From Scolanthus callimorphus (lineage: Eukaryota; Cnidaria; Anthozoa; Actiniaria; Edwardsiidae): DNA of 64,000 bases. The notes beneath the pieces are model-generated. The model did not search any database. It saw nothing but the letters and a program-made list of their open reading frames with translations, and was not told the DNA's origin. The translations under genes and the position numbers were made by a program. Where the stretch lies: assembly GCA_033964015.1 (NCBI GenBank), contig CM066920.1, forward strand, positions 10,135,912 to 10,199,911, written 5' to 3'. Below, in pieces: positions 13,861 to 26,779 of the stretch. Numbering within the stretch: position 1 is the first letter of the stretch; each line of letters opens with the position of its first letter.

Positions 13861-15053
13861 AAACATTGATTCTTCAAGGGACGTGTAGCTTACGCATGGA
13901 AACATGCCACTCAAGAGGTTGAGATAGTCAAATTGTCGATGATAAGTCAGGAACTTGTTTGAGCTGCGTTTCTGAAAACACTTGGATTTTTTATTTCCCA
14001 TTATATACGGACATTGTTTTTTCAGAGATTTATTTGCAAGTGCGTGACTAGCTGGAGCCAATTATAGCTTTATACTTATCCTAACGCAAGTATTTCTAAG
14101 AAGTAATATATATTCATAATACATATTCAAGATATACGGCTATGGCTGTTTTGTGTACATATACCAATGAATACCTTCCAGGACTGAGGTTTTTCCCACA
14201 ACGCCAGCACAGGGCCGGATGATCGATAAGTCCATCTCCTTTTTCACAGCGCGCAAAATCTACGAAACCTGGTTCTTTTCGCGCGCGTCCACCATCAATC
14301 AATCGACCTGTTCAATGACCAATAAGAATTTTGTTCTTACAACATTCCTACAGGTAAAATAAATAGTGATCAGACGACAACCTAGAATTTTATCCGTATC
14401 AATTGGAAAATGAAGGGTTTTTTTGGCTACTGTAAGGGGCTCTCTCGTGCAAACTTGACGTGCGCGTGTGTATATGTTTGTCAAGCTCTTTGTTTGAAGT
14501 CAAAGTCAATGATTTTTCAAGGGTTTTTACTTTGCATTTATAGTAAGCCACCCTACTTGGCAAGAAGCTCCTCCAGGATAAAGGCAAGAGTTTCATGTGA
14601 CATCATTATTCAGATTATTTCTCGAGGAGAACAGAAAAGTTTAGAGGAACAATCGCAACATGCCGCTAAGGAGTCAATTGCAAGGTCAAGTAATTGAGGG
14701 CCCACATGGACAAGATAAAGAACAACAGGGGCACGGGGTATGTCCTTGGCAATTTTTAAATACTGATTTACAAAAAAAAAATCGAACGCATTTAGTTTCG
14801 GACAAAACTAGTGCCCGAAATTAAAACTGTCCGATTTTTTTTAAGCGTGCCGTCCAAGCAACGCATTTACCGGACATAGCTGATGCAATTACGTGTGAAA
14901 TTTAAAAGCGTTTCGTCTACAGAAGATAGGTGTGATCAAGCAATAAAAGAAAGTAACATTCATAAATCCCCTTATTAGATACAAGTATAATGATGCACAA
15001 CTAAAAATTGTCAGTGTCAATGTTTTTCTGCGAGCTAACGTAGGAAATGTTAG
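13861..15053. other. Intergenic, no gene recognised
   Basis: No exon supported. Two related cgga-caaaac/aaaactgtccg stretches near 14795-14840 may be decayed inverted-repeat element ends. Confidence 0.5.
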
Positions 15054-15485
15054 GCCTAGGGCATACGTCGAATTAGAGTCGCGTCGAATGCATTTAAAAC
15101 AATAGAACATTTGTTATTTGAAAGTGTAATGAGCCGGTATCTTTTGAAAAAAAAAATTAGAAAATAACACCTATGTTGTATTGTGAATGTGCGCATTCTG
15201 ATTGGTTAAAAAGCGTGTTTGTAAGAGACCTGAGAAACACGATTGTCACGCAACGCTGTCGCGCGTGTGTATGTTATTTTCTAAAAGCAATAAAAATACT
15301 TTCCGCGTGCTCTCTGGTTTCTTACAAACACTCGGGGAATGTTGGTCGAACTGATAAAACTTGAAAGACACTCGCCGTTCTCCCAACATCCCCCTCGTGT
15401 TTGCAAGAAAGCAGAGAGCACGCGGAAAGTACTTTTATTGCTTAAGTAATCGACGCGACCCTAATTCGACGTATGCCCTAGGCGT
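15054..15485. repeat. Inverted-repeat arms interrupted by a second MITE
   Basis: An arm at about 15054-15090 (cctagggcatacgtcgaatt ...) recurs as its reverse complement at about 15449-15485 with about one mismatch. The sequence between the arms is filled almost completely by a second hairpin element (15165-15448). This reads as one MITE landing in the loop of an older one. Confidence 0.6.
15165..15448 (+). mobile_element. Hairpin MITE, TTTTATTGCTT-terminal family, copy 1
   Basis: It starts near ataacacctatgttgtattg, carries a ctgattggtt CCAAT box, then an internal hairpin whose arms read gcaataaaa-tactttccgcg and cgcggaaagtacttttattgc. A near-identical copy lies in the opposite orientation at 37630-37866. 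More distant relatives with the same CCAAT start and TTTTATTGCTTAA end lie at 49026-49250 and 63303-63508. Confidence 0.7.
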
Positions 15486-15633
15486 AGGCTTTAGTGTCCG
15501 ATGTTTTTTGTCACGCTACAGTAAAAGCTACGATTTCATAACGTGACTTGGCATTGCCTGTATACAAAATAGCCCTGAGCTGAGACAAAGCCAAAAACAA
15601 ACAGTCTTTTTTTAATAAAAGTGACGGCGACAA

Positions 15634-15772
15634 TCGCCTTTGTCACACGGCAGCCATCTGATTTTCTAATACAGCGAAGCTGGCATGAAAGCGAGGCCAA
15701 GCGTGTAAGCTCACCCACGCATACTCATTTCTGTAAGAAAAAATCCAAGATGGCTGCCGTGTGACAAAGGCG
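15634..15772. mobile_element. Short hairpin MITE with YY1-like arms
   Basis: A 139-bp element with about 25-bp inverted arms (cgcctttgtcacacggcag / its complement). The arms include ccaagatggctgcc, a strong match to the YY1 site. No coding capacity. Confidence 0.65.
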
Positions 15773-18700
15773 AATGCTTTACAAGCTTCTATTTTGCAAA
15801 TACAACGAGATTACAAAGCAATTTCACAAAAATGGAACGTTTTTGAATATCCCTTTCATAGTATCAAATATAAGCCTGTACAAATCTTTTAATCTCATCT
15901 CGACAAGATTATATTTTCTGTTTACCTCCTCAGAACAGCAATTTCATATATTTTGCCAATTCCTCTCGACCAATCAGAATTCAGATAAAAGCGGTCATTA
16001 TGGATATATGACTGGCGCGAAGTTGCCTCCTCGTGTCATCTGATAGTTTTCTGATTGCTCTATTTGGCAAGTCGGCAAGGTAATGGAGTTAAAATTTTCG
16101 GAACTTCAAAATGATTGTATTGTCACCGCAATATCCCATGTAAATTGACCTATGTAATCGTTTTGTAAGTTTTCCGGTAAATTTCATTTGGGAGCCACAT
16201 TTCGTCAGATTAGAAAATGAATAATATAAATCTATAGCTTCCTTTTGACAAGACACTTAGGTCTTTTCGTCAGAGCTCTTCAATTTAATGTTTTGCTCTC
16301 TAAAGGACACGCGAAACTAGTTTTGAATCAGCAATGGCAATACAAGCCTTATTCCCTTTCCTTTTTTGTTACCGAAGAGTATTTTAATTCCCACCATCCT
16401 TTTCATTTCCCAAAGATTCCCGGACAAGAGGATCACAGAAATAACGCTAACTACTAGGCGAAGTCGACAAAGTGCCGCTCAAAAAGGCCTTCAGGGGTGA
16501 ACTCCAAATAATTTGCTAGCTATCTTCTCTGCTGGATGTTTTTTGCGCGCATTAAAAATCGCTCCAGTACGACGGAAAAATTAGACGGAGAGGTATTAAC
16601 GTCGCGCCATACAAATGGTCCCACATAGCCGCAGACGCTAGATAAGTTACAATGCGCTTAGATTTGCCGCTAGGCATGATCTGAAATACATATACATGCA
16701 CAAGTATTGAGCGTACAGCTGATAAAATATATAATAGTTATAGAGAAAGGTCTCACGCGCTGAGACGCAGAGAAAGAGTAAACGGCGCGGAGCTAAAAGT
16801 ACAGGAGCTCCTTAATGAACTAGCGAATTTACAAGCTAGTCTCACAATATAAAATACGCATGAAAATTAACGAGGAACCACAAAATGTTATAATGAAAAT
16901 ATAACTCACCCACTTAGTATATTGGCCTCTTTGCAACTGTTTCAAAAACATCGCAATTTCATTTACAAGCCAGATTCTGCGTCAAATTTCGCGGTAACCC
17001 TCGGGCCGGTGTTCAATCCATCAGTCGACAAGGAATTAACGACATTTCATGCCACTCCCTAACGTAGTTTTGGATTTTGCAAACCCAGACTGAAGTCAAA
17101 CGGAACATCGCCAATAAATGGCAAAGTACTCTTAGGACTCTTACATCCGATGGACTACGAAGGTCTGACAGGGTTGAGTGCTGTGAACTGGCGTGTAAGG
17201 TTATGATTAGCATAATGACCCCCTGTCCAAGTCGTCCCTGACTATTGATCACTTTATTAATCCCCGCTTACAGCTACATTTTGTCATAAATCTTTGCAGT
17301 TAATGAATGAACAGGAAGTTGCTTTTAAGGATGCATTTCATGGCTAGACTTTTATACTCTTTGAAAGCCTTGTCATAAAGCGCGCACGCGCAAAACCAAT
17401 CGTTCTATAAACTAAAGGGTTTGAACAACATATGCATAAGAAACTCAAGTGTACCGCTCTTGTAAGTGGTAAGAATTGTTCTTTTAATCACCACCCTAGA
17501 GTGGTTCCCGTACACTTAGGGGTGGGGCAAAGGGACTAACTTGCCAATTTATCATGAAAGGACAAAAGCGCGGGATTAAAACCAATAGATTATTCACTTC
17601 TTGAAAAGCCATCTTTACTTTTCACCGAGCTCTAAAGGATATGACGGACTGCCTGCATTGTGTAACGTTTGCCTAATTAAGTCCTGGGTCGTATTGAAAG
17701 TAGAATGGGTTATTGTTCAAGAGTAGGGCTTGCCTTTTTTGTTTGCCATGATGTTTGAAAGGGTAAATCAACAGTCGCGCAAAATGGGCAGCGAAAAATC
17801 GCGAACAAAAACAAGATGTCAGAAAAGGTTTCCGCTGCTGTACAAACTGCCAAACTAAAACGACATTCTTTAGTTAAATGGGGTCCAATTAAGCTAAGTT
17901 CGGGTATTAGAGGTTTGTTTTATTTGCGTGTATATAATAAATGGCAGTTGCAGTTGACCACTAGAACGGACAATGCGAGAAAACGAAAATTAATAACCGA
18001 GAAAAATGACAAATCACTATAGACACACAAAGCATTCCCAGTGCTAACATTTCTGTGCTCAGCTGGGTTGTTTTTCCGGCATTTCTTTTTATGATTGGAA
18101 AATGTATTGTGAATAGAAATGCTTTAGTAATTTTTTACTGCGATTTTCGTAATTCTACGGACTTCAACTTTACATTTCGGCAATCGCCAAACTGCGTTTT
18201 GACTCCTGTCCATCAAACCTTTTCAAAGTTATGTTTGTATTTTTTGTTATGAAGCTTATAGCTAGTCCAAAAAAAAAACTCAAAACCACCCAGAGCTTTT
18301 CAACTCGTTTGATTGACGGAAGCCCAACCGCAGTTTGTTAGTTGGAGAAAAGTTCGGAGAATTATGAAAATTGCATTAGTAACGTTCACTGGGATATTTT
18401 TACAACAAAAAATGAAAAGAGCAAAGGTCTTGAAATTGTGATGTTCCTAAAACGGTCGCCATGTGGTGTTTCCACGTTTGCTTGTTATGATTTTTCTCAA
18501 TAAGCTAGAACTTTTGCTAAATTTCCACTTTATAAAGAATAAACGTCCATGTGTACTTTAAAATTTCATTAGCAATGCAGTGCTAAATGTTTGAGATAAA
18601 TCCACAACGTGTTAAAATCATGATATTAACTACATTATTCTCTAGCGACTAAATGCCATGGTTTCGGTGTTTCATCTGAGCGATTTCAGGAGCAACATGG

Positions 18701-19161
18701 TCGAATTTGGTTTTCTCTAGTTTCAGTTTATTCAGTTTATTCATAGCTATAACCATGCACCCCGCATTCTTGTGTTCACGAAAAAAACAAAAGAAAAACA
18801 GTATTTTTGTCCACAATTAGTCGTCTTAGGCTCTGTGAATATCGGCGAATAGTTCGTCAATATTCATGTCATGGATTTTGGGTTGCCGTCCGTCCAGCAA
18901 ATTTTTGAAACGTAAACCCCACCCAAACCAGAGGGGTTGCTAACAAAACAAGAACGACAACAACAGTCCTCGATGACAGCAAGGGCAACAGACCAATAAA
19001 ATACTCTTTATGCAGGACTCCGAATGTCACGTAAATTTTATTCCGTGAAAACATAAAGCTAAAACAACATTCGGCTCTAAACACCTCTAGAACTATTCAC
19101 CAGCTTATTCTCTGGCGACATTAAAATATTATAATCCTATCTAGCCCTTATCTGGCAATGT
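15773..19161. other. Intergenic, no gene recognised
   Basis: No exon or RNA gene supported on either strand; ORFs are short and lack domains. Confidence 0.55.
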
Positions 19162-19410
19162 GTATAGAGCGGATTTCACATGACTGTCAAGACTTATTAT
19201 GTAATTACGATTGCTCCGCGTTCTCATTGGCTACTCGTTTTTCTCAGCCAATCAAATTCTGTAGTAAATACAATTGTGTAATTACTTAGTAATTGCTTCG
19301 GCTGGTGATTGGCTGAGAGAAAAGCCATTTAGGAGCAAGTGGTGATTTCTCTCGATTCTGATTGCTCAATTGCAATTGTTTTCACGACAGTCATGTGAAA
19401 ACCACTCTAT
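19162..19410. mobile_element. Hairpin MITE with CCAAT boxes
   Basis: About 249 bp with terminal inverted repeats (left tttcacatgactgtc, right gacagtcatgtgaaa). Inner arms contain cagccaatca and ctggtgattggctgag, so CCAAT sequences face each other. Non-coding. Confidence 0.65.
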
Positions 19411-19459
19411 TGAATGCAACATCTCCACTATACATTCACAGGGCCCGACACTGCAAGCA

Positions 19460-19685
19460 TATGGTCGCCAATGGCGACTAGATTGAGGTTTTGGCGACCA
19501 GACATTTTAACCTAGTCGCCAAATGACGGCTAACCTTTCAAGTATGTATATTTTACATAAAAAGCCCTTCATAAAAAAGCCCCAAAATTAGCTGTCAATA
19601 GCATTTATACGGGAGAAAATGGCGACCAGATTTCTGTTATGGCGACCAAACTTAAATATTTGGCGACTAGATTTTTTTTTTATTT
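19460..19685. repeat. Clustered TGGCGAC(C/T)A motif repeats
   Basis: Short variants of tggcgaccaga / tggcgactaga and the complement gtcgccaa recur about seven times in 225 bp, irregularly spaced. It is neither a clean tandem array nor a simple palindrome. Function unknown. Confidence 0.45.
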
Positions 19686-20919
19686 AGGGGCCAAAGAGAC
19701 CTCTCGAAAGACGTGAATGTCGGGTCCTGATTCAGCGGTCCAAAGCTATACCCTTCTCCCAGGGCCATTTCCTATTACCCTTATAGTCGGGCGGGGCTCC
19801 GTTACTATGGATATTGCGCCAAAAGGGAAGCCACAAGCAGTCTATCTTTCCAAAAGCCTTGTTTGCCAGTGCACACGCAGCAAAAATAGGAGGATATGAG
19901 GACGAACCTATTTTTTTGCTGGTGTTCTCACAACATTGGTAAAACGGGCAATTGAATGCAGCCTCATTCCAAGGGAATTCTCTAGGTAGTTTTCGAGACC
20001 GGGTAGAATGTCAAACATGACGCACATGAGATCGAGGTCAGTGCATCTTCATCAACGAATCTATTGCAAACGCGCGCGCTTTACATCCGAAAGTACCTTC
20101 ACCGGTGCGCACCACACGCAATTGTTTGAAGTATCCTAAGGTCCTTTGGTCTTTGTCGAGACCCGCCATTTTGAAAACTACCCAGAAGACCTTGTTGAAG
20201 CGGTTGTGTTTAAAAGGGAAGGGTCAATTTTTTTCTTCGACCTGAGGGGAGGAGCCAAATTTGTTTACAAATACTTGCCGCTAGGGTGGAGGGGCAGTTT
20301 TCACAAATATCAGAGTGGAGATGGCAGAAAAATAGGATTTCTTTAAAACCCAAAATGTGAAGAAAAGAAAACGTGCATTGTGTGATGATTTCATATTCTG
20401 TCACGGCTGCGTTGATAAACGCGTGACGTTTCCCTACAGAAGTTGATGAATCTGATCAAGAAACTTTTATAAGGCAGTAATACTGGGCGAATAATTTATG
20501 AATTCTGTTAGATGTTAATACATTAGTTGGGTTTAGATTTAGATATGCTATTTGGGAATGCTTCTAAACTCTAAACGCCTATTAAAACATAAAACCTTTG
20601 AAACGGAAATAACAAGTGATTTCTTTAAACCGCGTTCATTTTCCCAAATCTTGTGGAATAAATTTCCATCGACACTGGAGAACTCCGATGCCTTTACAGC
20701 CTTGGTTCAGAGAGAAATTCTCGTCAGTATACGCACCACCTTTTTAACTTCGTATCACTTATTACAGCCGTATCAATAAATTTCTTATTAATCTTCATCG
20801 TCAGAACTACCGTTTTCGTGTTGGCTGGATACCTCCTGAGTGATTCTCAAAGAAATGGCACATTTACTCTTGAGAACTCTCTCTCTGTAACGTGTTTCAT
20901 AGTGGTCTTACCTACTGAA
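19686..20919. other. Intergenic region 3' of testin
   Basis: No gene supported. The plus frame 20552-20779 ends in a peptide (ILWNKFPSTL ... ) faintly like a LINE reverse-transcriptase tail, too weak to call. The testin 3'UTR must start here; I see no canonical AATAAA on the minus strand within the first 100 bp. Confidence 0.5.
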
Positions 20920-23900
20920 TTATCTTCTATTTTTAGCACATTCTACAGAGCAAAAGATGCTCTTATCAAGCTTGAGAAACTGCTGACCAAGCAGGTTTTT
21001 GTGACAGTTGGCGCAATTAAAGCACTCATCCTTCGCATGCCAGAACAAGCCGTTGTGCTCGATTCTCTGGGCGTCAGCGGCAATCCCCTTTGAGCATGTG
21101 CTGCAACGCTTGGCATAGACCCTGTCATAGCAGCTTAAACACACAGGGTGCCCCTCTCTAGCCACGTACGACTCGCCCCGTTCTCCCCCCAGGCCTGACG
21201 TGTCATGCGTACCCAGGTGTCTGTCGCACTCTAGGCAGCAGAAGTGGTGCTGGTGCCAGTCACGATTTTCGGCGACCGTGTACTCATCTGAGAAGATCAA
21301 CTGAAATGAAATGTACACAGACGTGATTGGTTGGGATACCTGTGTAGCAAGGACAACGTTCCTCGCGTTTGCCACATAAGTGTTGGAAAGTCAAGGAATG
21401 GAGGTGGATCACGCAAAGGATCAAAGGAAATAATGCCGTTGCTGCAACGAAACTTCTACTGTGTCCTGTCCGCAGCATCTTTGAAGGGTGGGTAAAGCAA
21501 CGGCGCATAGAAAAAAGCGAGATCTCCATTTCAAGAAGTATGGGAAAGCGATTAGGACTACTGGGCATTGGGCACTTCCCGGAAATAGCACACAACAAAT
21601 TCCCATGTTGGACTCAATAAAAATAGTTTTCAAAACCACTAAGAAAGAAAGTTTTAACAAATTCCTGAGAGAACATTATAATCTATTAGTATATACCAAA
21701 TCAGTGAATAGTCATTTCCGCGCGCTCTGATTGGTTCCTGAAATAGTAGATATCCTCCAATACTATTCACCTCCCCTTCCCCTTGTTAATTATAATAAAG
21801 CTACGATATAACACGCGCTATCTATGGTCTATTTTTCCCGCATAATAACTCCATGATTTCACCGATAAAGTTATGGTTTTCCCCCGCTATAGCATAAAAA
21901 CCTGGGCCTGCGGCTCGTGATTTTACAACGTTCTCGTGTCTACCAATATCACGCGTGCTCTATTTCGCCGATAAAGTTATAGAAAGTTGTGCTCTAAAGC
22001 TTAACTATCCTACATTTTGACATTACAATGGACAGTATAAAACTATCGTCATTAAAAAGGGCCGTAAAGCAGGCCTTTTTAGTGGGTTTCTTTTCTTTTC
22101 TAAGCTCTGAAAGCTCATAAAAAATCATCAATTTATATTAGCTGTATTCACACTAGAGACGAGTTTCCCGTCTGAGACGAGTTTCTCGCCTTGAATATGG
22201 TTCCCTGTTCTTCTGTGATCACGTGAAAACAATTTTTTTGAAGGAGAAAGTTTAGACAGATAACAAGCAAGTGTTTCTGAGTAGAATTGACATATAGTAA
22301 AGCAGGAACTTTTTCTGACGAGAAACTCGTCTCAGACGAGTTTTCCTCTAGTGTGAATACGGCTATTGAGCATGTGGGATCCAACAAGGTGTGCAGTAGG
22401 AACGCTTACCTCGTCACAAGCCGCACATCTTGGTTTACATTGCTCAGCATAATGTCTGCCGCAATAGATTTTGCCATCGTGGTAGAAGTAGATGAGATCT
22501 ACCAGCAAATTATTGCAGTAAGAGCAGACAAAGCAGCCAGGGTGCCAACACTTCTCCTCCCCAGCACGGGATGCAAACACAGCTACAGCACTTTGCTGTT
22601 TTGGGTCAGATTTTACTATAGGCTCCTGACAGCGGTAACAGATCTGAGGAGAAAATAATTACTGAATTATTGTGGCTATTACCAGGCGTTTTTTTTTTTT
22701 GCTAAAATATATATTATATAAAGCACATGTAAAAATTCCTGTTAAGCCCAGGCTAAATTGTTATAAGTTTTCTTTATGGGGCTGTAGGGGTGGGTAGCTG
22801 TTCTGCGCATCTCTCAAATAAGAGAAGTATCGTCCCGTAATGATTGGCCAGCAAAGGCTTAAAGCCTCGAAAACAAATCTTGCATTTCTCAATCCATCGG
22901 ACCATGCTTTTTAGCTTTACATTATTCTTAAATAGTTATGCGATAGGATGGTCTAACTAGTTTTGCTGATTAATCAAGTATCGCTCCTGATACGCATGTG
23001 CGTATCATGACAGACTCCCTTTAAAACGTGAGGCATGGGCACATAGTTGGTAATACATTTTATTTTATTTTTTAGAGACTTCTCTCATTTTCTCATTCCC
23101 ATTTTCACTTACATATTTAGAAGCTGCTACTTCACGGACATCACCAACTCCCAATGCGAACTCATTCCTGTCATTACAAAATCTCTCCATCTTGTCCTTC
23201 TCATGGGGAGGGAGGTCATTGCAGTAGTTTGGATCATGGTCATGAATTGGAAGCTGATACACCATCTGGGCCCTTCTGTATTTGGCACCTTCGGCACCAA
23301 CAACTGGCACTAAATCTTTTGGGAGGGCATCAAAATAGGATTCCATCTAAAAAAAAATTTGTCAGTCTCTGAGTTTTCAAATTGTGTTTTCCTGTTCTGG
23401 CAGAGCTCTCTTTCCTTCAGATCAAGTAAGCTGTTTTTTCTTCCATCATCTACAGGTACATACTGTAAAGCCTCTCTTATACTTTGAAGGAAAGGTATTC
23501 CACATGAAGCCAGAAATGAAAAAGAACAACAGCCTGGCCCTAATGATGTGATGTGATTGTGGTGTGTATCATGTATATTATTGGCTGCGGAAAGTATGGT
23601 ATATTGGATTTGAAGCAATAATTGCAAAAAAGTATAACTCACTTTTTGCAATGGTAACAGCAACTTGAGTTGGGCCATTGGTGATGTGTATCATACTATT
23701 GGCTGAGCAAAGTATATTGGATTTGAAGCAATCATTGCAAAAAAAAAGTATTTTCTCTACTTCTTGCAATGGTAACAGCAACTTGAGTTGGGCCATTGAG
23801 CATAATTCACATTGTGTGGCTCATGCCACTTGTCTCACAAGGCTTTGTGAGACAACAAGGCTGTAGCTAGAAATTGGCCTTGTTTTTGCTGGGGGAGCAA

Positions 23901-26779
23901 TCAGGTTTTTCCCTACATGTTGACACAAAATGTTACTTCGGTGGGGGAGGGTGGCTCTGCCCCCACTAGCTACAGTACTGGACAAGCTACAGATTCTGCC
24001 TTAATTTAACACCTCAAATTACTAAGTCACTTACCACTCCTTGACTGAGACCTGGTGGCACCCAAGTGAATTTCTTTATGTACTCAGTTTTTGGTTGATC
24101 ATTGGCAGCCACTAGCTTGTCAAAATAATCACTGAGGGCCTTCACTTTGGAGTCCTTGAACAATCTCATCTTCATCTCATACTCATGTCCCTCATACAAA
24201 TCATGGTCCTCTTGCTTGCATTTACAGTTTTTACATATTTTTCTGTGAAGGAACAAAGTTTTAGTGAATAAAACATTTGGAATTGAGTGATTTTATTCTT
24301 GAATCATGGGACATTTCTACATTTAAGGCCTAGTTTATATCATATTTTGGACAAATTTAATTCAGATAAATTTAATTAATTTTGGTCTGAAATGTAACAT
24401 ATAAAACGAATTTATAAAGGTCAAAAATTAAATTTCAAGATGTTACATATCTGTCGACCCTGGACATATACAATATCTGTAATTTTTTTAAACTTTTTAA
24501 GAATTGCTTAGATTGGTAAAAACAAATGTCAATTTAGAGACTCACCTCCAGAAATGCAAGTCCAGACCTTCACATTTTTCACACTTGAGACAACGAGCCC
24601 CTGCATTGTATTCATGGCCAAGCTTCCACTAGATTAAAAAAAAAACAGAATACAACATGTTATTGAGAAAAATATATTCCAATTTAATAAAGTCCAGAAA
24701 ATGGGCACCTAAAATTCAGACAGGCCTTTTACAGCTACAGAACTGTTGCATGAATAACCAAACTTAAAATTATGTTTTAATTTTTGGTTTTGCTGTTCTT
24801 CCAATTAAACCATCTGAACCAATGAAATCCTTGCCCTGTTTTGCCTAGTGCAGTCAACTGGCTTCCCTCTAAACGAAAATCAGACAACTTTGCGATAGAA
24901 ACCAGGTGACTGCACTAGGCGAAAAAGGGCAAGAATCTGATTGGCTCATAAGATTTGACTGGCAGAACAGCAAAGCCAAAAAACAAATCGATGTTTTGAA
25001 AACTCGTGTCACGAAGCAATAATTTTTGCTGTAAGAAATAAAGATGGGAAATTGATAGCCATGAGCATTCAGTACAAAATTCTTGCAGTTTGTTTTACAT
25101 AAAAGTCTTGTTCGTCTTTAATAGTTGTGTTAAGGCACTATTTTAAAATGCCCCCTGTGCTAGCTCTATCTTTCTGAAGTCATATTTGAAAAAATCCATG
25201 TTTTGGAATCCTGTGTCACTTGTGTGCCTATATTTGTTTCACTGTATTATGTTCTGCATATTTTGATATTATTAAAGCCTGTTTTCCATATAGTCTTATC
25301 TGTTGTATCAGTCGACCGTGAAACAATAGAATAATTCCAATTTCCATTGTTTCATGGTCAACTGATACGACAGATAAGACTATATGGAAACCAGGCTTTA
25401 GTGGGTCAATAATGTGACTGTGTAAATTGTTGTGTAAAAGCATGAAATGTACAGGCAAATGCAAGTTCTGCACAAGCTTAGGAACTGAAAGAGGCATGAA
25501 CTAACATGGACACGAACTTCAAAAACATAAGAAAATCAGGCTGGGAAATGATGGCTGTGAGCAAAATTCTTGCAGTTTGTTTTACATTAACTTAAAGGCT
25601 TTTCAATGCCCTCTTTAATGCATTGCTTGTTCTTTCTTATGTCAAGTGAAAATAACACAGTATTCTGTTATCCTTCTGGATAACAGAAAACTCTTAGTTT
25701 CTAGCAATTTGGACCAAGTGAGCCCTCTACGGTTTCGTAATGTGAAAAGAGTTTGCACAAGCACGCTAGAAGCAGAAAAGAACAGCCTAGGGGTTCCTAT
25801 ACAGGAGACAGTAGAATTATGGAGAGAACAATAGAAATAATTATGTAAAGAATAAAACAATAAAAACACCAGTGTTTTCAAATGAAGGGATATTACAATA
25901 ACATGAATCTATAGTCCATCTACAGACTTCCATGAAAGATTAACAGACCAAGAGACCCTCCTACTCTGAAATCCATTGATCAAATATAATTGATCATCGC
26001 CACTAACTACTGCACTTTCTTTCAGTGCTGTTTGGTAGCCTTTCGTTGCAAAACGAATGCATAATTAATCCTTTGGAAATAAGATCCGTTTACAAACAAC
26101 AGATTAGATGAGAATTTGAAAATACAATTTATAATTTTTCGCTTAATAATACAGTCTGTCTGAAATCTTTGGGGTGACAATTCACCATCTGATCACAAGA
26201 TCGACTGCAAATAGATTTGCATTTTAGTTTCACAGAGAAGACTTGAAGTCGCTAAAATTATGTTTATAAAACAGATTCAAACTAGGGAAATATTTTATCG
26301 TTTGCTGAAAAACAGAAACACATCACATATTTTGGATCATTCCTGTCAAAAACATAGTCACAGCTGCTATGTTTTAAGAGGCAAAAACACACTTTGCTGT
26401 TGAGAAATGCAATGAATTCGAATCCTTCAATAGGAAACCACAATAGCAGCTTCAAAAACACTTGATTTTCGAACGAAATCTACATGTAATTATTTCGAAC
26501 GACTCATCGTGAGCTTCGATGGCAAGTGTACACAGGGTTTTTATAAAACCAAATTTCCATTCGCTGATATCATAATATTCCATGACATTAAGAAACTAAA
26601 ATAAACTAAGCGCTTTATAAACAAGTGGTTCGTTTGCTAGAGAAACAGGGTGGAAAAAATTCCACCTGAGCCAAGTTTTTGTTGTAGCTGGATTTTGAAG
26701 TGATGGTGATATTTTTAGGGAGTACCTTTCGAGGGTGATAAAGATCCGTTTCTTCCTGTTGCGCTTCGGCTTCAGTCAT
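20920..26779 (-). CDS. Testin (PET domain and three LIM domains)
   Basis: Testin is a cytoplasmic adaptor that in vertebrates binds focal-adhesion and actin regulators. Reading GT-AG signals gives six coding exons on the minus strand: 26726-26779, 24546-24628, 24035-24242, 23113-23346, 22410-22643 and 20920-21300, all in phase, giving 397 aa (human testin is 421). Residues 19-60 form the testin-specific cysteine-rich segment ([28 protein letters not shown]). The PET domain is about 100-176 ([27 protein letters not shown]). LIM1 is in exon 5 (CYRC ... [18 protein letters not shown]); LIM2 and LIM3 are in exon 6, ending [10 protein letters not shown] then TAA, as in vertebrate testin. All zinc ligands I checked are present. 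The 18-residue first exon (ATG at 26779, donor AAG|gtact) is the least certain; an alternative upstream exon is possible. Introns 1, 4 and 5 carry MITEs or repeats. Confidence 0.93.
21689..21782. mobile_element. Internally deleted MITE in testin intron 5
   Basis: This 94-bp stretch matches both ends of the longer element at 57103-57380 (tatac-aaatcagtgaata at the start, actattcacctccccttc at the end) but lacks the middle. It keeps the gcgcgctctgattggttcc CCAAT segment. Confidence 0.6.
22143..22363. mobile_element. MITE in testin intron 5
   Basis: Terminal inverted repeats begin tgtattcacactagag and end ctctagtgtgaatac, followed inwards by repeated gacgagtttc / gaaactcgtc segments. About 221 bp, no ORF. 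It lies 47 bp from the LIM1 exon donor. Confidence 0.7.
23560..23800. repeat. Two-copy tandem repeat in testin intron 4
   Basis: A unit of about 115-120 bp occurs twice in tandem. Both copies contain tattggatttgaagcaat, then ttgcaatggtaacagcaact, then tgagttgggccattg. Minus-strand ORFs here repeat the same peptide for that reason and are not exons. Confidence 0.7.
24785..24981. mobile_element. MITE in testin intron 1
   Basis: Inverted ends (ttggttttgctgttct / gcagaacagcaaagccaa) enclose a second inverted pair, cctagtgcagtca / tgactgcactagg. An atctgattggctca CCAAT segment is shared with 3659-3806. No ORF. Confidence 0.65.
25277..25400. repeat. Near-perfect palindrome in testin intron 1
   Basis: Arms of about 50 bp: gcctgttttccatatagtct reads out and the complement agactatatggaaaccaggc closes it, with a loop of about 20 bp. 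It would form a stable hairpin in the pre-mRNA. Likely a foldback MITE; no clear target duplication. Confidence 0.7.

Noticed and set aside
20552..20779. Possible LINE reverse-transcriptase tail on the plus strand
   Set aside because: Only a short WNKFPSTL-like match; no tail or other conserved block, so not called.
23310..23796. Minus ORFs starting [11 protein letters not shown], twice
   Set aside because: They are the two copies of an intronic tandem repeat in testin, not exons.
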